Below, one piece after another: positions 21,743 to 30,652 of a stretch of 64,000 bases of DNA. The position numbers and the translations under genes are program-made. Under the pieces are notes generated by a model. That model was not told where the DNA came from and made no database searches. It saw only the letters and a program-made list of their open reading frames with translations. The first letter of the stretch is position 1. Every line of letters begins with the position of its first letter. This DNA comes from Vibrio sp. 99-8-1 (lineage in GTDB: Bacteria > Pseudomonadota > Gammaproteobacteria > Enterobacterales > Vibrionaceae): assembly GCF_013114595.1 (NCBI RefSeq), contig NZ_VTXE01000002.1, positions 124,001-188,000 of the forward strand, given 5' to 3'.

Positions 21743-22098
21743 ACTTACCCTAGCTTGCGCTGAAAAATGAGTTGAAAGGATTTGTAGGCCAGCTCTATTG
21801 CAATCTGCATATACCAGCAATAAGGCGATAAAGTGTCAGTAAGTAGAGATGAACAAATCCTAATTATCATGTTATTTAACTATGGGTGTGAAAATAACGC
21901 AATGTTCAATATCGCACAATTAATAGTCGAATTTAACTTGTTGATTATTAATAGTAAAACTCAGTGTAAACGTTGGTTTTATTTTATTGGCTGGTCAAGA
22001 AGTATACAGTTGTCGGGTTAAAAAATGAGAATGCGGATCTGTTTGCCGTTAAGGGCTCGTATGAATTGAGCCCTTTGTCACTTGAGTATAAGTGTTAA
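21743..22098 (+). other. Region upstream of galR
   Basis: A 356-bp gap with no supported gene. It holds an operator half-site (21964-21979) and a hairpin near the end of the glycerate kinase gene (22051-22075: AAGGGCTC with GAGCCCTT). The hairpin may mark the end of that minus-strand transcript but lacks a T run. Confidence 0.5.
21964..21979 (+). promoter_or_regulatory. Possible GalR half-operator upstream of galR
   Basis: GTGTAAACGTTGGTTT matches the left half and centre of the GalR consensus (GTGNAANCGNT) but not the right half. It is about 220 bp upstream of galR, where weak autoregulation would be plausible. Confidence 0.3.
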
Positions 22099-23235
22099 CT
22101 ATCTACGGCTAATTGACCATGTTCTGGCAACGTTTTCCGCTAGGTTTTCTAAATTGATGGCGGCTTCGGCAAATGCACTGTCGAGAGAAAATGCCCTTGG
22201 TATTGCAACGAATACGGCGTCAATTCCGCATTGATATACTGCTTGATAGTTGTCGCCAACGCACCCTGCCATAGCGATAACCGGGATCTGATATTTTTTG
22301 GCGGCTTGAGCAACGCCCATCGGCGTTTTACCGTGCACCGTTTGCCCATCAATACGTCCTTCACCAGTAATCACGAGATCTGCACCAGCCAGTTTCGCCT
22401 CAAGCTCGACCGTTTCAATCACAATTTCAATACCAGGTTTTAATCTGGCAGAGGTAAAGCCTAATAATGCTGCTCCCATTCCTCCCGCTGCCCCTGCTCC
22501 GGGAATATCTGCTATCTGTCTGTTTAGCTGTTTCTTAACAAGCTGTGCATAGTGAGCAAGGCCTTGATCAAGTATCTCTATATCTTGTTCATTCGCGCCT
22601 TTTTGAGGTCCGAATGTTGCCGACGCACCACTAGGGCCACACAATGGATTATCGACATCGCAGGCGACTAAAATTTCACAATGATGCAGCCTGTCATCCA
22701 TTGCCGAAATATCGATGGAGTGTATGCTGCTTAGCCCTGCACCATTGGTAATAACAGGTTGGTTGTTTTGGTCGCAGAACTGAACACCAAGTGCCGCTAG
22801 CATACCGATGCCACCATCATTGGTCGCACTGCCACCAAGACCAATGATTAGCTTTGTTGCACCTTGATTGAGTGCATCTAGAATAAGTTCACCGGTGCCG
22901 TAACTGCTGGTGATTTTTGCATCGCGTTGAGCTGGTGGAACATGGTGCAAGCCGCTGGCAGCCGCCATTTCAATGACAGCGGTTTTACCATCACCCAGCA
23001 CACCATAAAATGCCGTTACTTGTTCACCGATAGGACCGCTGACCAGCTGCTCAATGATCTTTCCTCCGGTCGCATCAACAAGAGATTGCACGGTACCTTC
23101 GCCACCATCCGCAACCGGAACATGAATAATGTCGGCATTTTTCCAAACTTTGCTGACACCCTTTTCGATGGACTGACACACTTCTTTTGCAGAAAGACTC
23201 TCTTTAAATGAATCGGGGGCAATAACAATTTTCAT
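22099..23235 (-). CDS. garK: Glycerate kinase
   Basis: A 378-residue glycerate kinase of the GarK/GlxK (type I) family, making 2-phosphoglycerate from glycerate and ATP. The N-terminal KIVIAPDSFKESLSA, the glycine-rich IIGLGGSATNDGGIGMLAALG and the ITGEGRIDGQTVHGKTP motifs are diagnostic. The ATG is preceded by GGAG. It lies 148 bp downstream of a CdaR-type regulator read in the same direction, so its control by sugar-acid availability is likely. No glucarate or galactarate dehydratase gene is present nearby. Confidence 0.92.
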   Translation of the reverse strand: MKIVIAPDSFKESLSAKEVCQSIEKGVSKVWKNADIIHVPVADGGEGTVQSLVDATGGKIIEQLVSGPIGEQVTAFYGVLGDGKTAVIEMAAASGLHHVPPAQRDAKITSSYGTGELILDALNQGATKLIIGLGGSATNDGGIGMLAALGVQFCDQNNQPVITNGAGLSSIHSIDISAMDDRLHHCEILVACDVDNPLCGPSGASATFGPQKGANEQDIEILDQGLAHYAQLVKKQLNRQIADIPGAGAAGGMGAALLGFTSARLKPGIEIVIETVELEAKLAGADLVITGEGRIDGQTVHGKTPMGVAQAAKKYQIPVIAMAGCVGDNYQAVYQCGIDAVFVAIPRAFSLDSAFAEAAINLENLAENVARTWSISRR

Positions 23236-23265
23236 AACAACTCCACGGATAAATGTAACGGATCA

Positions 23266-23298
23266 TATACTCAAGCACCTTGAGGCTACCTGAATATA
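23266..23298. repeat. Small palindromic element, copy A (TATACTCAAG family)
   Basis: Outer arms TATACTCA (23266-23273) and TGAATATA (23291-23298), inner stem CTCAAG-CAC-CTTGAG (23270-23284). It has the same two-level layout as the copy at 62341-62377 and lies in the gap between the regulator and kinase genes. Confidence 0.5.
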
Positions 23299-23383
23299 GT
23301 ATTTGCTAATTAGCTACCTATGTCATTGTGCTATTGCATATAATAGTTTTGGTTTTTTGTGATTTTATTGGTCTTATGCACAA

Positions 23384-24508
23384 TTAGTTGAGTTTGTTGA
23401 TGTGAAAAGCGAGATATAGTTCCACTAAACCAGAGAAGTGCTGGGTAGAGAGCCCAGTTAAAGTTTCTATTTTATCTAATCTATATCTAAGGGTGTTGCG
23501 ATGGATGGATAGAGAGTCTGCACAGCTTTTTAAGTTGCCATTGTGCTCAAAAAGCGCGAGCAGCGTAGCGCGTAGCTGTCCTGAGCGGTCATGTTTCTCT
23601 AGTTGTCGATAAGGAAGCAGTAATTGGTCTTGCTGCCAGTGATTCTTAACGGGAGCAAGTAACATTGCCATGCGAAAGTCGTCAAACAGATAGTATTTTT
23701 TTTCTGGATAGTGGCATTCGCCAAACTGTAAGACTTGTTCACTGCTCGCAAAAGAGTGGTGAATGTTTGATACCTCAGTAAAGGTTTTACCCAGCGCCAG
23801 TTTACAGTCTGCAAACCCAGAAAGAGAGAGCAGTCGCCCTAGTCGCTGAACAAGGTCTGATTCAGTATAAGAGGGAGATGGCGGCCGTTTTTTAAGTAGC
23901 ACTATCTCTGCAAGAGACGTAACGGCTAATAAGTTGTCTCTGTCTTCATTTTCCAGTAGTTCAATGACGGATCGAACCGTATCTTGACCAGCAGTGGAGT
24001 GATTAAATTTAATAATAATGACGTATCTGGCGGATTGAATGTCCACATTTAGATGGTGAGCCTGCTTCTTTAACTGGGGCTGAGTTAGTTGATCCGTTAA
24101 CCATAACTGAACCAGCTCTTCTCTATGTCGTTTATCCCACTGGAGTTTTTCGCTAAGAATGGCTTGTTCAATGGCCATCTCTGCGGTCATCTTTACCAGT
24201 TCAGCGTAGTTTCTAATGACGTTGGGTTCTCCCGTGATACCCACAACCCCAACGATATCGTCACTGTGTTTAAGTAGCAGGTTGATGCCTTGTTTGACTC
24301 CCTGCAAAGATGATTTACTGTCTAGAGTGACTTCAACAGTATCCTTACGTTTTAGCGCCAGTAACGCGCCATCATGCAGTTGTCCTATACGCTCTTGATC
24401 ACCGCTAGCGATAATAATTCCAGCTTGATTCATTACGTTGATATTGTTGCCAATGATGCTCATTGTTCGATCAACGATTTGCTGGGCCAGTTGGTGGTCT
24501 AAAATCAT
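23384..24508 (-). CDS. cdaR: CdaR-family sugar-diacid regulator
   Basis: A 374-residue transcription regulator with the sugar-diacid recognition domain at the N-terminus (INVMNQAGIIIASGDQERIG, then GVVGITGEPNVIRNYAELVKMTAEM) and a PucR-type helix-turn-helix at the C-terminus (LKSCADSLSIHRNTLRYRLDKI). In E. coli CdaR activates genes for galactarate, glucarate and glycerate use. Start 24508 gives the family N-terminus MILDHQLAQ; the ribosome site is weak and the open frame continues 30 codons upstream. It sits just upstream of garK, its probable target. Confidence 0.88.
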   Translation of the reverse strand: MILDHQLAQQIVDRTMSIIGNNINVMNQAGIIIASGDQERIGQLHDGALLALKRKDTVEVTLDSKSSLQGVKQGINLLLKHSDDIVGVVGITGEPNVIRNYAELVKMTAEMAIEQAILSEKLQWDKRHREELVQLWLTDQLTQPQLKKQAHHLNVDIQSARYVIIIKFNHSTAGQDTVRSVIELLENEDRDNLLAVTSLAEIVLLKKRPPSPSYTESDLVQRLGRLLSLSGFADCKLALGKTFTEVSNIHHSFASSEQVLQFGECHYPEKKYYLFDDFRMAMLLAPVKNHWQQDQLLLPYRQLEKHDRSGQLRATLLALFEHNGNLKSCADSLSIHRNTLRYRLDKIETLTGLSTQHFSGLVELYLAFHINKLN

Positions 24509-24583
24509 AGCGATTGCGCTTATAGTAAAAACGGAATGTTTGTTATAACGATTGCAATTAAAAAAGTCTATATTGAGGGGAAG

Positions 24584-24617
24584 ATAATGCTCAAGCACAT
24601 TGAGGGACTTGGGTGTA
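24584..24617. repeat. Degenerate palindromic element, copy C
   Basis: GCTCAAGCACATTGAGG has the same CTCAAG-CAC-nTTGAG core as copy A, in the leader of cdaR. The outer arms are poorly matched, so it may be a decayed copy. Confidence 0.3.
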
Positions 24618-24687
24618 AGAAGAGCTAACCAAAGGCTAGCTCTTACTATAAAGACTTAACTATAAAGACTTGACTATAAAGCGGAGC

Positions 24688-25719
24688 TTAGTTGTTGCTA
24701 TGAAGCTCGCTGTTAAGTTCAACCGCGCTTTTATTGGTTAAACATTCAATTTGCCCCGATACTGAGTTGCGGCGGAAAAGTAAGTCTGGTTTGCCCGCCA
24801 GATCACGCGCTTTTACCACTTCTACTTGCTGACCATTGGCGTCTAGCATTGCCACTTTTGCACCTGCGGTTACGTACAGACCAGACTCAACGGTACAACG
24901 ATCACCAAGAGGGAAGCCTAATCCAGCATTGGCACCAAGAAGAGAGTTATCGCCAATAGAGACCACAACAGTTCCGCCACCTGAGAGTGTCCCCATAATT
25001 GAAGCACCACCACCAATATCTGAACCATCACCGACTACAACACCAGCAGAGATACGGCCTTCAACCATGCTCACGCCTTTAGTACCTGCATTGAAGTTAA
25101 TAAAGCCTTCATGCATCACGGTCGTTCCTTCACCAACATGTGCACCAAGTCTTACACGAGACGTATCGGCAATACGAATACCTGCTGGAACAACATAGTC
25201 CACCATCTTAGGAAACTTATCCACACAATCGACGCTAAGTACTTGCCCCGCAAGACGAGCTTCAATTTGACGCTCTGCCAGTTCAGGTAGGTCAATGGGA
25301 CCTTGGTTTGTCCAAGCGATGTTGTGCAATAGGCCAAAAATACCATCCAGTACTGTGCCGTGAGGCGCAACTAAACGTTGTGAAATCAATTGTAACTTCA
25401 AGAAACCTTCAGCAACGGATTGAGGTTTTTCATCACTTTCTAGTACAACAAGCACAAGAGGTTGTTGTGATGCTGTGGCCTTTTCTGCAAAAGAAGCGTT
25501 GGCTACATCGCCATTGGCTGCAAATGCATTGGCAAGCTCACTACTAAGTTGATTAGTAATTTCAATCGTTTGGTTACCGGATGTGTAGCCAGATACTTGT
25601 GCTACTGCCGAGACAAGCGCATTACTTGGATTAAGAATAGGGTTGGGGAAAAATGCTTCGATTATTTTTCCGTCACGGTTTTTTGTTGTGGTGCCAAATG
25701 CGAGAGAAAAGTGTGCCAT
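24688..25719 (-). CDS. dapD: Tetrahydrodipicolinate N-succinyltransferase
   Basis: A 343-residue enzyme of the succinylase branch of lysine and diaminopimelate synthesis: it transfers succinyl from succinyl-CoA to tetrahydrodipicolinate. The central part (about 180-290) is a left-handed beta-helix of hexapeptide repeats (DTSRVRLGAHVGEGTTVMHE, GVVVGDGSDIGGGAS). The length matches the longer DapD form of Vibrio and some other gamma-proteobacteria rather than the 274-residue E. coli type. It stands alone on the minus strand. Confidence 0.92.
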   Translation of the reverse strand: MAHFSLAFGTTTKNRDGKIIEAFFPNPILNPSNALVSAVAQVSGYTSGNQTIEITNQLSSELANAFAANGDVANASFAEKATASQQPLVLVVLESDEKPQSVAEGFLKLQLISQRLVAPHGTVLDGIFGLLHNIAWTNQGPIDLPELAERQIEARLAGQVLSVDCVDKFPKMVDYVVPAGIRIADTSRVRLGAHVGEGTTVMHEGFINFNAGTKGVSMVEGRISAGVVVGDGSDIGGGASIMGTLSGGGTVVVSIGDNSLLGANAGLGFPLGDRCTVESGLYVTAGAKVAMLDANGQQVEVVKARDLAGKPDLLFRRNSVSGQIECLTNKSAVELNSELHSNN

Positions 25720-25920
25720 TGTCTACGTATCTCCGTAATGTAGAGGATGAATATCAAGGTCGCTAATCTGATAGCGGTTAGATAAGTCTGTGAATCAGTT
25801 GCAGACCATCATAAAGAGAGCCTGCATAAGTTAAAAGAGTGCGATAAGAGAAAGTCCGCTATTTGATATCTTTTGTCTTTTTAGCGATATATTTTGTTAA
25901 AAAGAAAAATTGTACGGCGA

Positions 25921-26562
25921 TTAACTGAACGCTTTTATGGCTTGATCAATGCCTTCAATTAGCATCTGCACGCCAATGACCGCCAAAATTAGCCCCATCA
26001 TTTTTGTTATGACATCCATAATACTTGGGCCGATAACTTTGACCAGCTTCTCTCCAGAGATAAAGATAAAGTAAGAAATGGCACATAAAATAGCAAAAGA
26101 AGCGATGGTGACAAATACTGCTCCTGTGCCAGGAGACGAAGCAAAGTTCATTGCGGTCGCGATAGTGCCAGGGCCTGCTAAAATTGGCATTGCCAACGGT
26201 GAAATAGCAATGCCTAATACCGCTTTCTTTTGCGATTCACTGTTCTCTTCTCCACTAGGAGAATGAACCGCTGACGCGTGTCCTTGCAGCATATGAAAAC
26301 CAATTTGGAAAACTAAAATTCCGCCTGTAATGCGCAGTGCATATAGGGTAATTCCAAATAGATCGAAGATCAGTTTTCCGCTAATGGCAAAAGCAGAAAT
26401 AATGATAAAGGCCACGAACACTGAGCGAAAGGCGATGGCCTTTACGGTGTTACGATCGCTGTCGCCAGTCAGGCTAAGAAATATAGGAGTGTTGGCGATA
26501 GGGTTCATTATGGCAAAGAAGCCCATAAAAACAGTCGCGCCGTGGATAATAAGCTCTTTCAT
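25921..26562 (-). CDS. MarC/UPF0056 family membrane protein
   Basis: A 213-residue integral membrane protein with six hydrophobic segments and the family hallmarks MGFFAIMNPIANTPIFL at the N-terminus and ISPLAMPILAGPGTIATAMN in the middle. MarC-family proteins (including YchE and YhgN of E. coli) have been suggested to be transporters, but the substrate is not settled. The gene is monocistronic as far as can be seen, between dapD and yebG on the minus strand. Confidence 0.82.
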   Translation of the reverse strand: MKELIIHGATVFMGFFAIMNPIANTPIFLSLTGDSDRNTVKAIAFRSVFVAFIIISAFAISGKLIFDLFGITLYALRITGGILVFQIGFHMLQGHASAVHSPSGEENSESQKKAVLGIAISPLAMPILAGPGTIATAMNFASSPGTGAVFVTIASFAILCAISYFIFISGEKLVKVIGPSIMDVITKMMGLILAVIGVQMLIEGIDQAIKAFS

Positions 26563-26617
26563 GAATGTATCTCTGCGTGTCTATATAAAGACCGTGATAG
26601 TACAGAATCAACGGATA

Positions 26618-26669
26618 GAAAAAAACCATATTAATAAACGTGGCTAATACCGCGTTTATTAATATGGTT
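26618..26669 (-). terminator. Long perfect inverted repeat, terminator of yebG
   Basis: A perfect 17-bp stem (26624-26640 with 26653-26669; right arm CGTTTATTAATATGGTT) around a 12-base loop, followed on the minus strand by a T run. It lies 34 bp after the yebG stop. The stem is longer and more AT-rich than usual for a terminator. Confidence 0.75.
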
Positions 26670-26703
26670 AAGTATAATAGCAATAAAATTATGTTAGCGA
26701 ATG

Positions 26704-26997
26704 TTACGCTGCGTCTTCTTGAGGCTTTTCAATTGCTGCTACTTTGTTTGCTTTTTTAGGTGCTGGTTTACGTTTGGCGCCTAGAGCAAACAGAACATCT
26801 TCTTTATGTTGAGCTAAGTAGAGAGACAGTTCTTCTTGCTTTGCTTCATCTTCAATAAGATCGCTTTTGCCAATTAGCTCGAATAGCTCATCAGCCATGT
26901 CCAACATTTTATCATAAGCGTCAGCTTCAGCTTTAGAGGTAAAAGTCATCTTTTCTTCTCCGTTGCGCTCCACCACGTACTTGACGATTACAGCCAT
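26704..26997 (-). CDS. yebG: YebG family SOS-induced protein
   Basis: A 97-residue small protein homologous to E. coli YebG (MAVxVKYVVxRxGEEKM, FTSKxEADAYDKMLDxAD). YebG is a DNA-damage-induced protein of the LexA regulon whose function is not well defined. The C-terminus is Lys/Ala rich. A clear LexA box lies 29 bp upstream of the start, so regulation by the SOS response is directly supported by sequence. Confidence 0.92.
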   Translation of the reverse strand: MAVIVKYVVERNGEEKMTFTSKAEADAYDKMLDMADELFELIGKSDLIEDEAKQEELSLYLAQHKEDVLFALGAKRKPAPKKANKVAAIEKPQEDAA

Positions 26998-27025
26998 GGT
27001 TATCCTTAAAAAAGTTTATAAATCA

Positions 27026-27041
27026 CTGTGTGTTTATACAG
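27026..27041 (-). promoter_or_regulatory. LexA (SOS) box upstream of yebG
   Basis: CTGTGTGTTTATACAG fits the LexA consensus CTGT-N8-ACAG exactly, with an AT-leaning centre. It lies between yebG (minus) and recC (plus); its distance of about 30 bp from the yebG start points to yebG as the target. Confidence 0.85.
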
Positions 27042-27174
27042 TTTTACTGCGGGTAAGTCCAGTCAACTTATCTGTTTTGAGAGCTAAGAACGGTTGATAT
27101 TTCTATCTCTACTCGCTGTTAATACATGGGATTAACAGCGGTGCCTTGAAGTCGCGTCAGACTATGCTAGTCTG

Positions 27175-30100
27175 GTGACCAAACTTGATTCAGCAATATA
27201 CAGGCCAGCCTTGTTTACGGTTTATCATTCAAATCAAATTGATCTCTTAAAGTCTCTTTTAGTGGAGTTGATTCGCTCATCGCCATTGGATAATCCTTTT
27301 GAAAAAGAGCAGATCTTGGTGCAAAGCCCGGGGATGTCGCAATGGCTAAAAATGGAGATGGCTGCTGAGCTCGGTGTGGCTGCGAATATAGAGTTTCCGC
27401 TGCCAGCTACTTTTATCTGGAACATGTTTGTGCAAGTACTGGATGACGTACCAGAGCGTAGTGCATTTAATAAAGAGTCGATGACGTGGAAGTTATTGCT
27501 GTTATTACCAAGCTGTTTGCATCGCGAGGAGTTTGCGCCACTAGCGAGCTACCTTGCTAACGATGATGATAAGTCCAAACTGTATCAATTGGCTGAGAAA
27601 ATAGCGGATATTTTTGATGGTTACTTAGTGTATCGCCCAGAATGGATAGCGGCTTGGGAAGCTGGCTTGCCGGTTGATGAGTTGCAAGGGGAACAAGAGT
27701 GGCAACCAATACTATGGAAAACACTATACGACCATACTCTTGCTCAACAGGAATCACATTATCATCGTGCGAATCTTTACCACGATTTTATTCATTGTTT
27801 GCAGCATAGTGACTTGTCAGAGCTAACCTTTCCTAAGCGACTTTTTGTATTTGGTATCTCTTCACTGCCGCCAAGATATATGGATGCGTTAAAAGCGCTC
27901 GGCGAACATATGGATGTACATCTGATGTTTACCAACCCATGCCGATATTACTGGGGAGACGTTAGAGACAGAAAGTATCTCGCAAAATTGCAAATGAACA
28001 GTCGTCAACATTTGCAATGGCGCGCCGGGCAGTCGGAACTCATCGGTGAGACTGCTCAGCTCAAAGGGACGCTAGAACACAATCTGTTAGAGAATTTTCA
28101 TAGCGATGTTATTGGCAACAGTCTCTTGGCATCGATGGGGAAACTGGGTAGAGATAATATGTATCTGTTATCTCAGCTTTCATCTAATGAGGTTGAAGCA
28201 TTTGTTGATATTCCTAGAGACAGTTTACTGCATCAAATTCAAGCGGATATCCTCAATTTAGAAGAGCGACAAGATGATAAAAACATTGCAGATAGTCAGC
28301 ATAAACTTACGGTGTCTGCTGCTGATGACTCTTTGATGCTACACGCATGCCACAGTCCGATGAGGGAAGTGGAAGTGCTGCATGACAATTTATTGGCGAT
28401 GTTTGATGGCAATTCACAGCTTAAGCCAAGAAATATCATTGTTATGGTTGCGGATATCAATGCCTACAGTCCGGCCATTCAAGCGGTATTTGGTAATGCC
28501 CCTAGTGATAGGTATATCCCTTTTTCCATTTCTGACAGAACCGTCGCAGATGAGAGCCCTGTATTAACTGCGTTCCTCGATTTAGTGAATCTACCTAGTA
28601 GTCGTTGTCTCTCTTCTGAACTGATTGAGTTGTTAAACATTCCGGAGGTGTTGGCAAAATATCAGATCACGGAACAAGAATTTGAACGTCTTAGAATGTG
28701 GATAGAAGAGGCGGGTATACGTTGGGGGATGAACTCCCATACCGCAGAAGAGTTTGATTTGCCGGAAATGCCACAAAATAGCTGGCTGTTTGGCGTGCAA
28801 CGTATGCTACTTGGTTATGCAATGCACAATAGTGTTGGATTTTATCAAGACGCCCAACAATTGATTGCTCCCTACAATGAAGTACAGGGACTGGATGCCG
28901 AACTTGCCGGAAAGTTAGCTCATTTTATCGATAAAATTACCTATTATCGCCAAGAGTTGGCTCTCTCTTTGACGGTAGAACAATGGCAACAAAAGCTTAT
29001 TGCATTAATTGATGATTTTTTTGAGGTTGAGCTGGATGGTGAAATTGCGTTAAAAACAATCAGAGATACATTACAACAGCTAAGAGAGCAGTTAGACAGC
29101 ATCTCCTATACTGACACTATTGCACCACGAGTCATTATCGAATATCTCACCAGTAAACTCTCTAGCTCTCGAGTTAGTCAGCGATTTCTTGCTGGACAAG
29201 TTAATTTTTGTACCTTGATGCCGATGCGTTCTATTCCTTTTGACGTAGTCTGCTTACTTGGCATGAATGATGGTGTGTACCCTCGTTCTATGCCCGCAGA
29301 AGGGTTTGATTTAATAAATGGCCGTGCCAGAGCCGGTGATCGCAGTCGAAGAGATGATGATAGGTATCTGTTTCTTGAGGCCTTATTATCAGCACAGCAA
29401 AAACTGTATATCAGTTATATTGCTCAATCAATTCAAGATAACAGTGAAAGAGTTCCCTCTACACTGGTGTCTGAATTACTGGAGTATTGCGCTGCCAACT
29501 TCTGCCTTAAAGGAGAGGACGTATTGGCAAGCGATGACTCGGCAGAAAACATGATCAGAGCACTAACCACTCATCATGCCATGGTGCCTTATAGTCAATC
29601 TGCATTCGACGGCTCAACCCCAAGTTATGCGGCTGAGTGGTTGGGAGTTGTTAATAATAGAAGAGCAGAGCAGAAGCCTTTTATTCAGCCATTGCCGGAA
29701 CTGCTGCAAAGAGATGAAGTGAGCAGTGATGACTCAAAGCTTGAACTAGACCTCAATGAGTTGCAACGTTTCTGGCGCTTACCCGTAAAATATTTCTTTA
29801 ATCGTCGCTTAAAAATCTATTTTGAACCCATAGAGAGCTTCACGGATAGCAATGAACCATTTGTACTTGATGGGCTGCAAAGCTATCTGCTTAGAGATGA
29901 ACTACTGGCAGAAACATTGGCGGCTAGAGTCAACGGTACAGATGAGCAGCAAGTTGCCAATGACTATTTAACTCTGCAACGAGCTAAAGGTGTACTGCCT
30001 GTTGGTGCTTTTGGTGACTTGGAGTTTGAGTTAAATAGCAATAAAACTGAGCAGTTGGTGAATCGACTTGCTGAGTTGTGTCAGCAAAAGCGTGCAGATA

Positions 30101-30651
30101 TTGAAGTGGATACAGAGCTGTTTTTGCCTGATCTTCCATTACCTTGTTCATTGTCGGGGTGGGTAAAGAATCACTACTCGTCAGGTATAGTACATTATCG
30201 CAGTGGTAAAATCCGTAGTCAGGATTGGTTGGCTGCATGGATAGATCATCTCTGTTGCGCCACAATGTCGATGCCGTTAAAAACGCATCTTATTGGTTAT
30301 GATAATAAAGCGGGATTAGAGCATCACATTATTGCTGAAGTAGATAAAGAGCAAGCTGAGCAGTGGTTGATGGAACTGCTTACTCTCTATTATCAGGGAT
30401 TAAATGCACCGTTAGCCTACTTTCCAAAAACGGCCTTATCAGGGGTTAAGCAACTATTAAAAGGTAAGGAAGACATGGAAGATAAAATGTCGGCGACTTT
30501 CCATGATAGTTTCTTTTTTGCTGGTGAAGGAAGTGATGATTATATTTCTCGGGTTTGGCCGGAATGGGATCAAGCGTTGTACGAGGTATTATGGCACAAC
30601 GCTCAATTAGTCTTATTAAATGTGTTTGCCAATAGTGAAGATAACTGCTGA
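27175..30651 (+). CDS. recC: Exodeoxyribonuclease V gamma subunit RecC
   Basis: A subunit of the RecBCD helicase-nuclease that repairs double-strand breaks; RecC recognises Chi. 1158 residues, against about 1122 in E. coli. Strongly conserved stretches include VYHSNQIDLLKSLL, QSPGMSQWLKMEMA, FTNPCRYYWGD, MVADINAYSP, LMPMRSIPFDVVCLLGMNDG and RSRRDDDRYLFLEALLSA. The start is uncertain: GTG 27175 lacks a good ribosome site, and TTG 27211 would match the E. coli N-terminus (MLRVYHSN) more closely. recB follows one base after the stop. Confidence 0.93.
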   Translation: MTKLDSAIYRPALFTVYHSNQIDLLKSLLVELIRSSPLDNPFEKEQILVQSPGMSQWLKMEMAAELGVAANIEFPLPATFIWNMFVQVLDDVPERSAFNKESMTWKLLLLLPSCLHREEFAPLASYLANDDDKSKLYQLAEKIADIFDGYLVYRPEWIAAWEAGLPVDELQGEQEWQPILWKTLYDHTLAQQESHYHRANLYHDFIHCLQHSDLSELTFPKRLFVFGISSLPPRYMDALKALGEHMDVHLMFTNPCRYYWGDVRDRKYLAKLQMNSRQHLQWRAGQSELIGETAQLKGTLEHNLLENFHSDVIGNSLLASMGKLGRDNMYLLSQLSSNEVEAFVDIPRDSLLHQIQADILNLEERQDDKNIADSQHKLTVSAADDSLMLHACHSPMREVEVLHDNLLAMFDGNSQLKPRNIIVMVADINAYSPAIQAVFGNAPSDRYIPFSISDRTVADESPVLTAFLDLVNLPSSRCLSSELIELLNIPEVLAKYQITEQEFERLRMWIEEAGIRWGMNSHTAEEFDLPEMPQNSWLFGVQRMLLGYAMHNSVGFYQDAQQLIAPYNEVQGLDAELAGKLAHFIDKITYYRQELALSLTVEQWQQKLIALIDDFFEVELDGEIALKTIRDTLQQLREQLDSISYTDTIAPRVIIEYLTSKLSSSRVSQRFLAGQVNFCTLMPMRSIPFDVVCLLGMNDGVYPRSMPAEGFDLINGRARAGDRSRRDDDRYLFLEALLSAQQKLYISYIAQSIQDNSERVPSTLVSELLEYCAANFCLKGEDVLASDDSAENMIRALTTHHAMVPYSQSAFDGSTPSYAAEWLGVVNNRRAEQKPFIQPLPELLQRDEVSSDDSKLELDLNELQRFWRLPVKYFFNRRLKIYFEPIESFTDSNEPFVLDGLQSYLLRDELLAETLAARVNGTDEQQVANDYLTLQRAKGVLPVGAFGDLEFELNSNKTEQLVNRLAELCQQKRADIEVDTELFLPDLPLPCSLSGWVKNHYSSGIVHYRSGKIRSQDWLAAWIDHLCCATMSMPLKTHLIGYDNKAGLEHHIIAEVDKEQAEQWLMELLTLYYQGLNAPLAYFPKTALSGVKQLLKGKEDMEDKMSATFHDSFFFAGEGSDDYISRVWPEWDQALYEVLWHNAQLVLLNVFANSEDNC

Positions 30652-30652
30652 T

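Noticed and set aside
21833..22021. 62-codon frame upstream of galR
   Set aside because: No convincing ribosome site or family, lies in a control region with an operator half-site.
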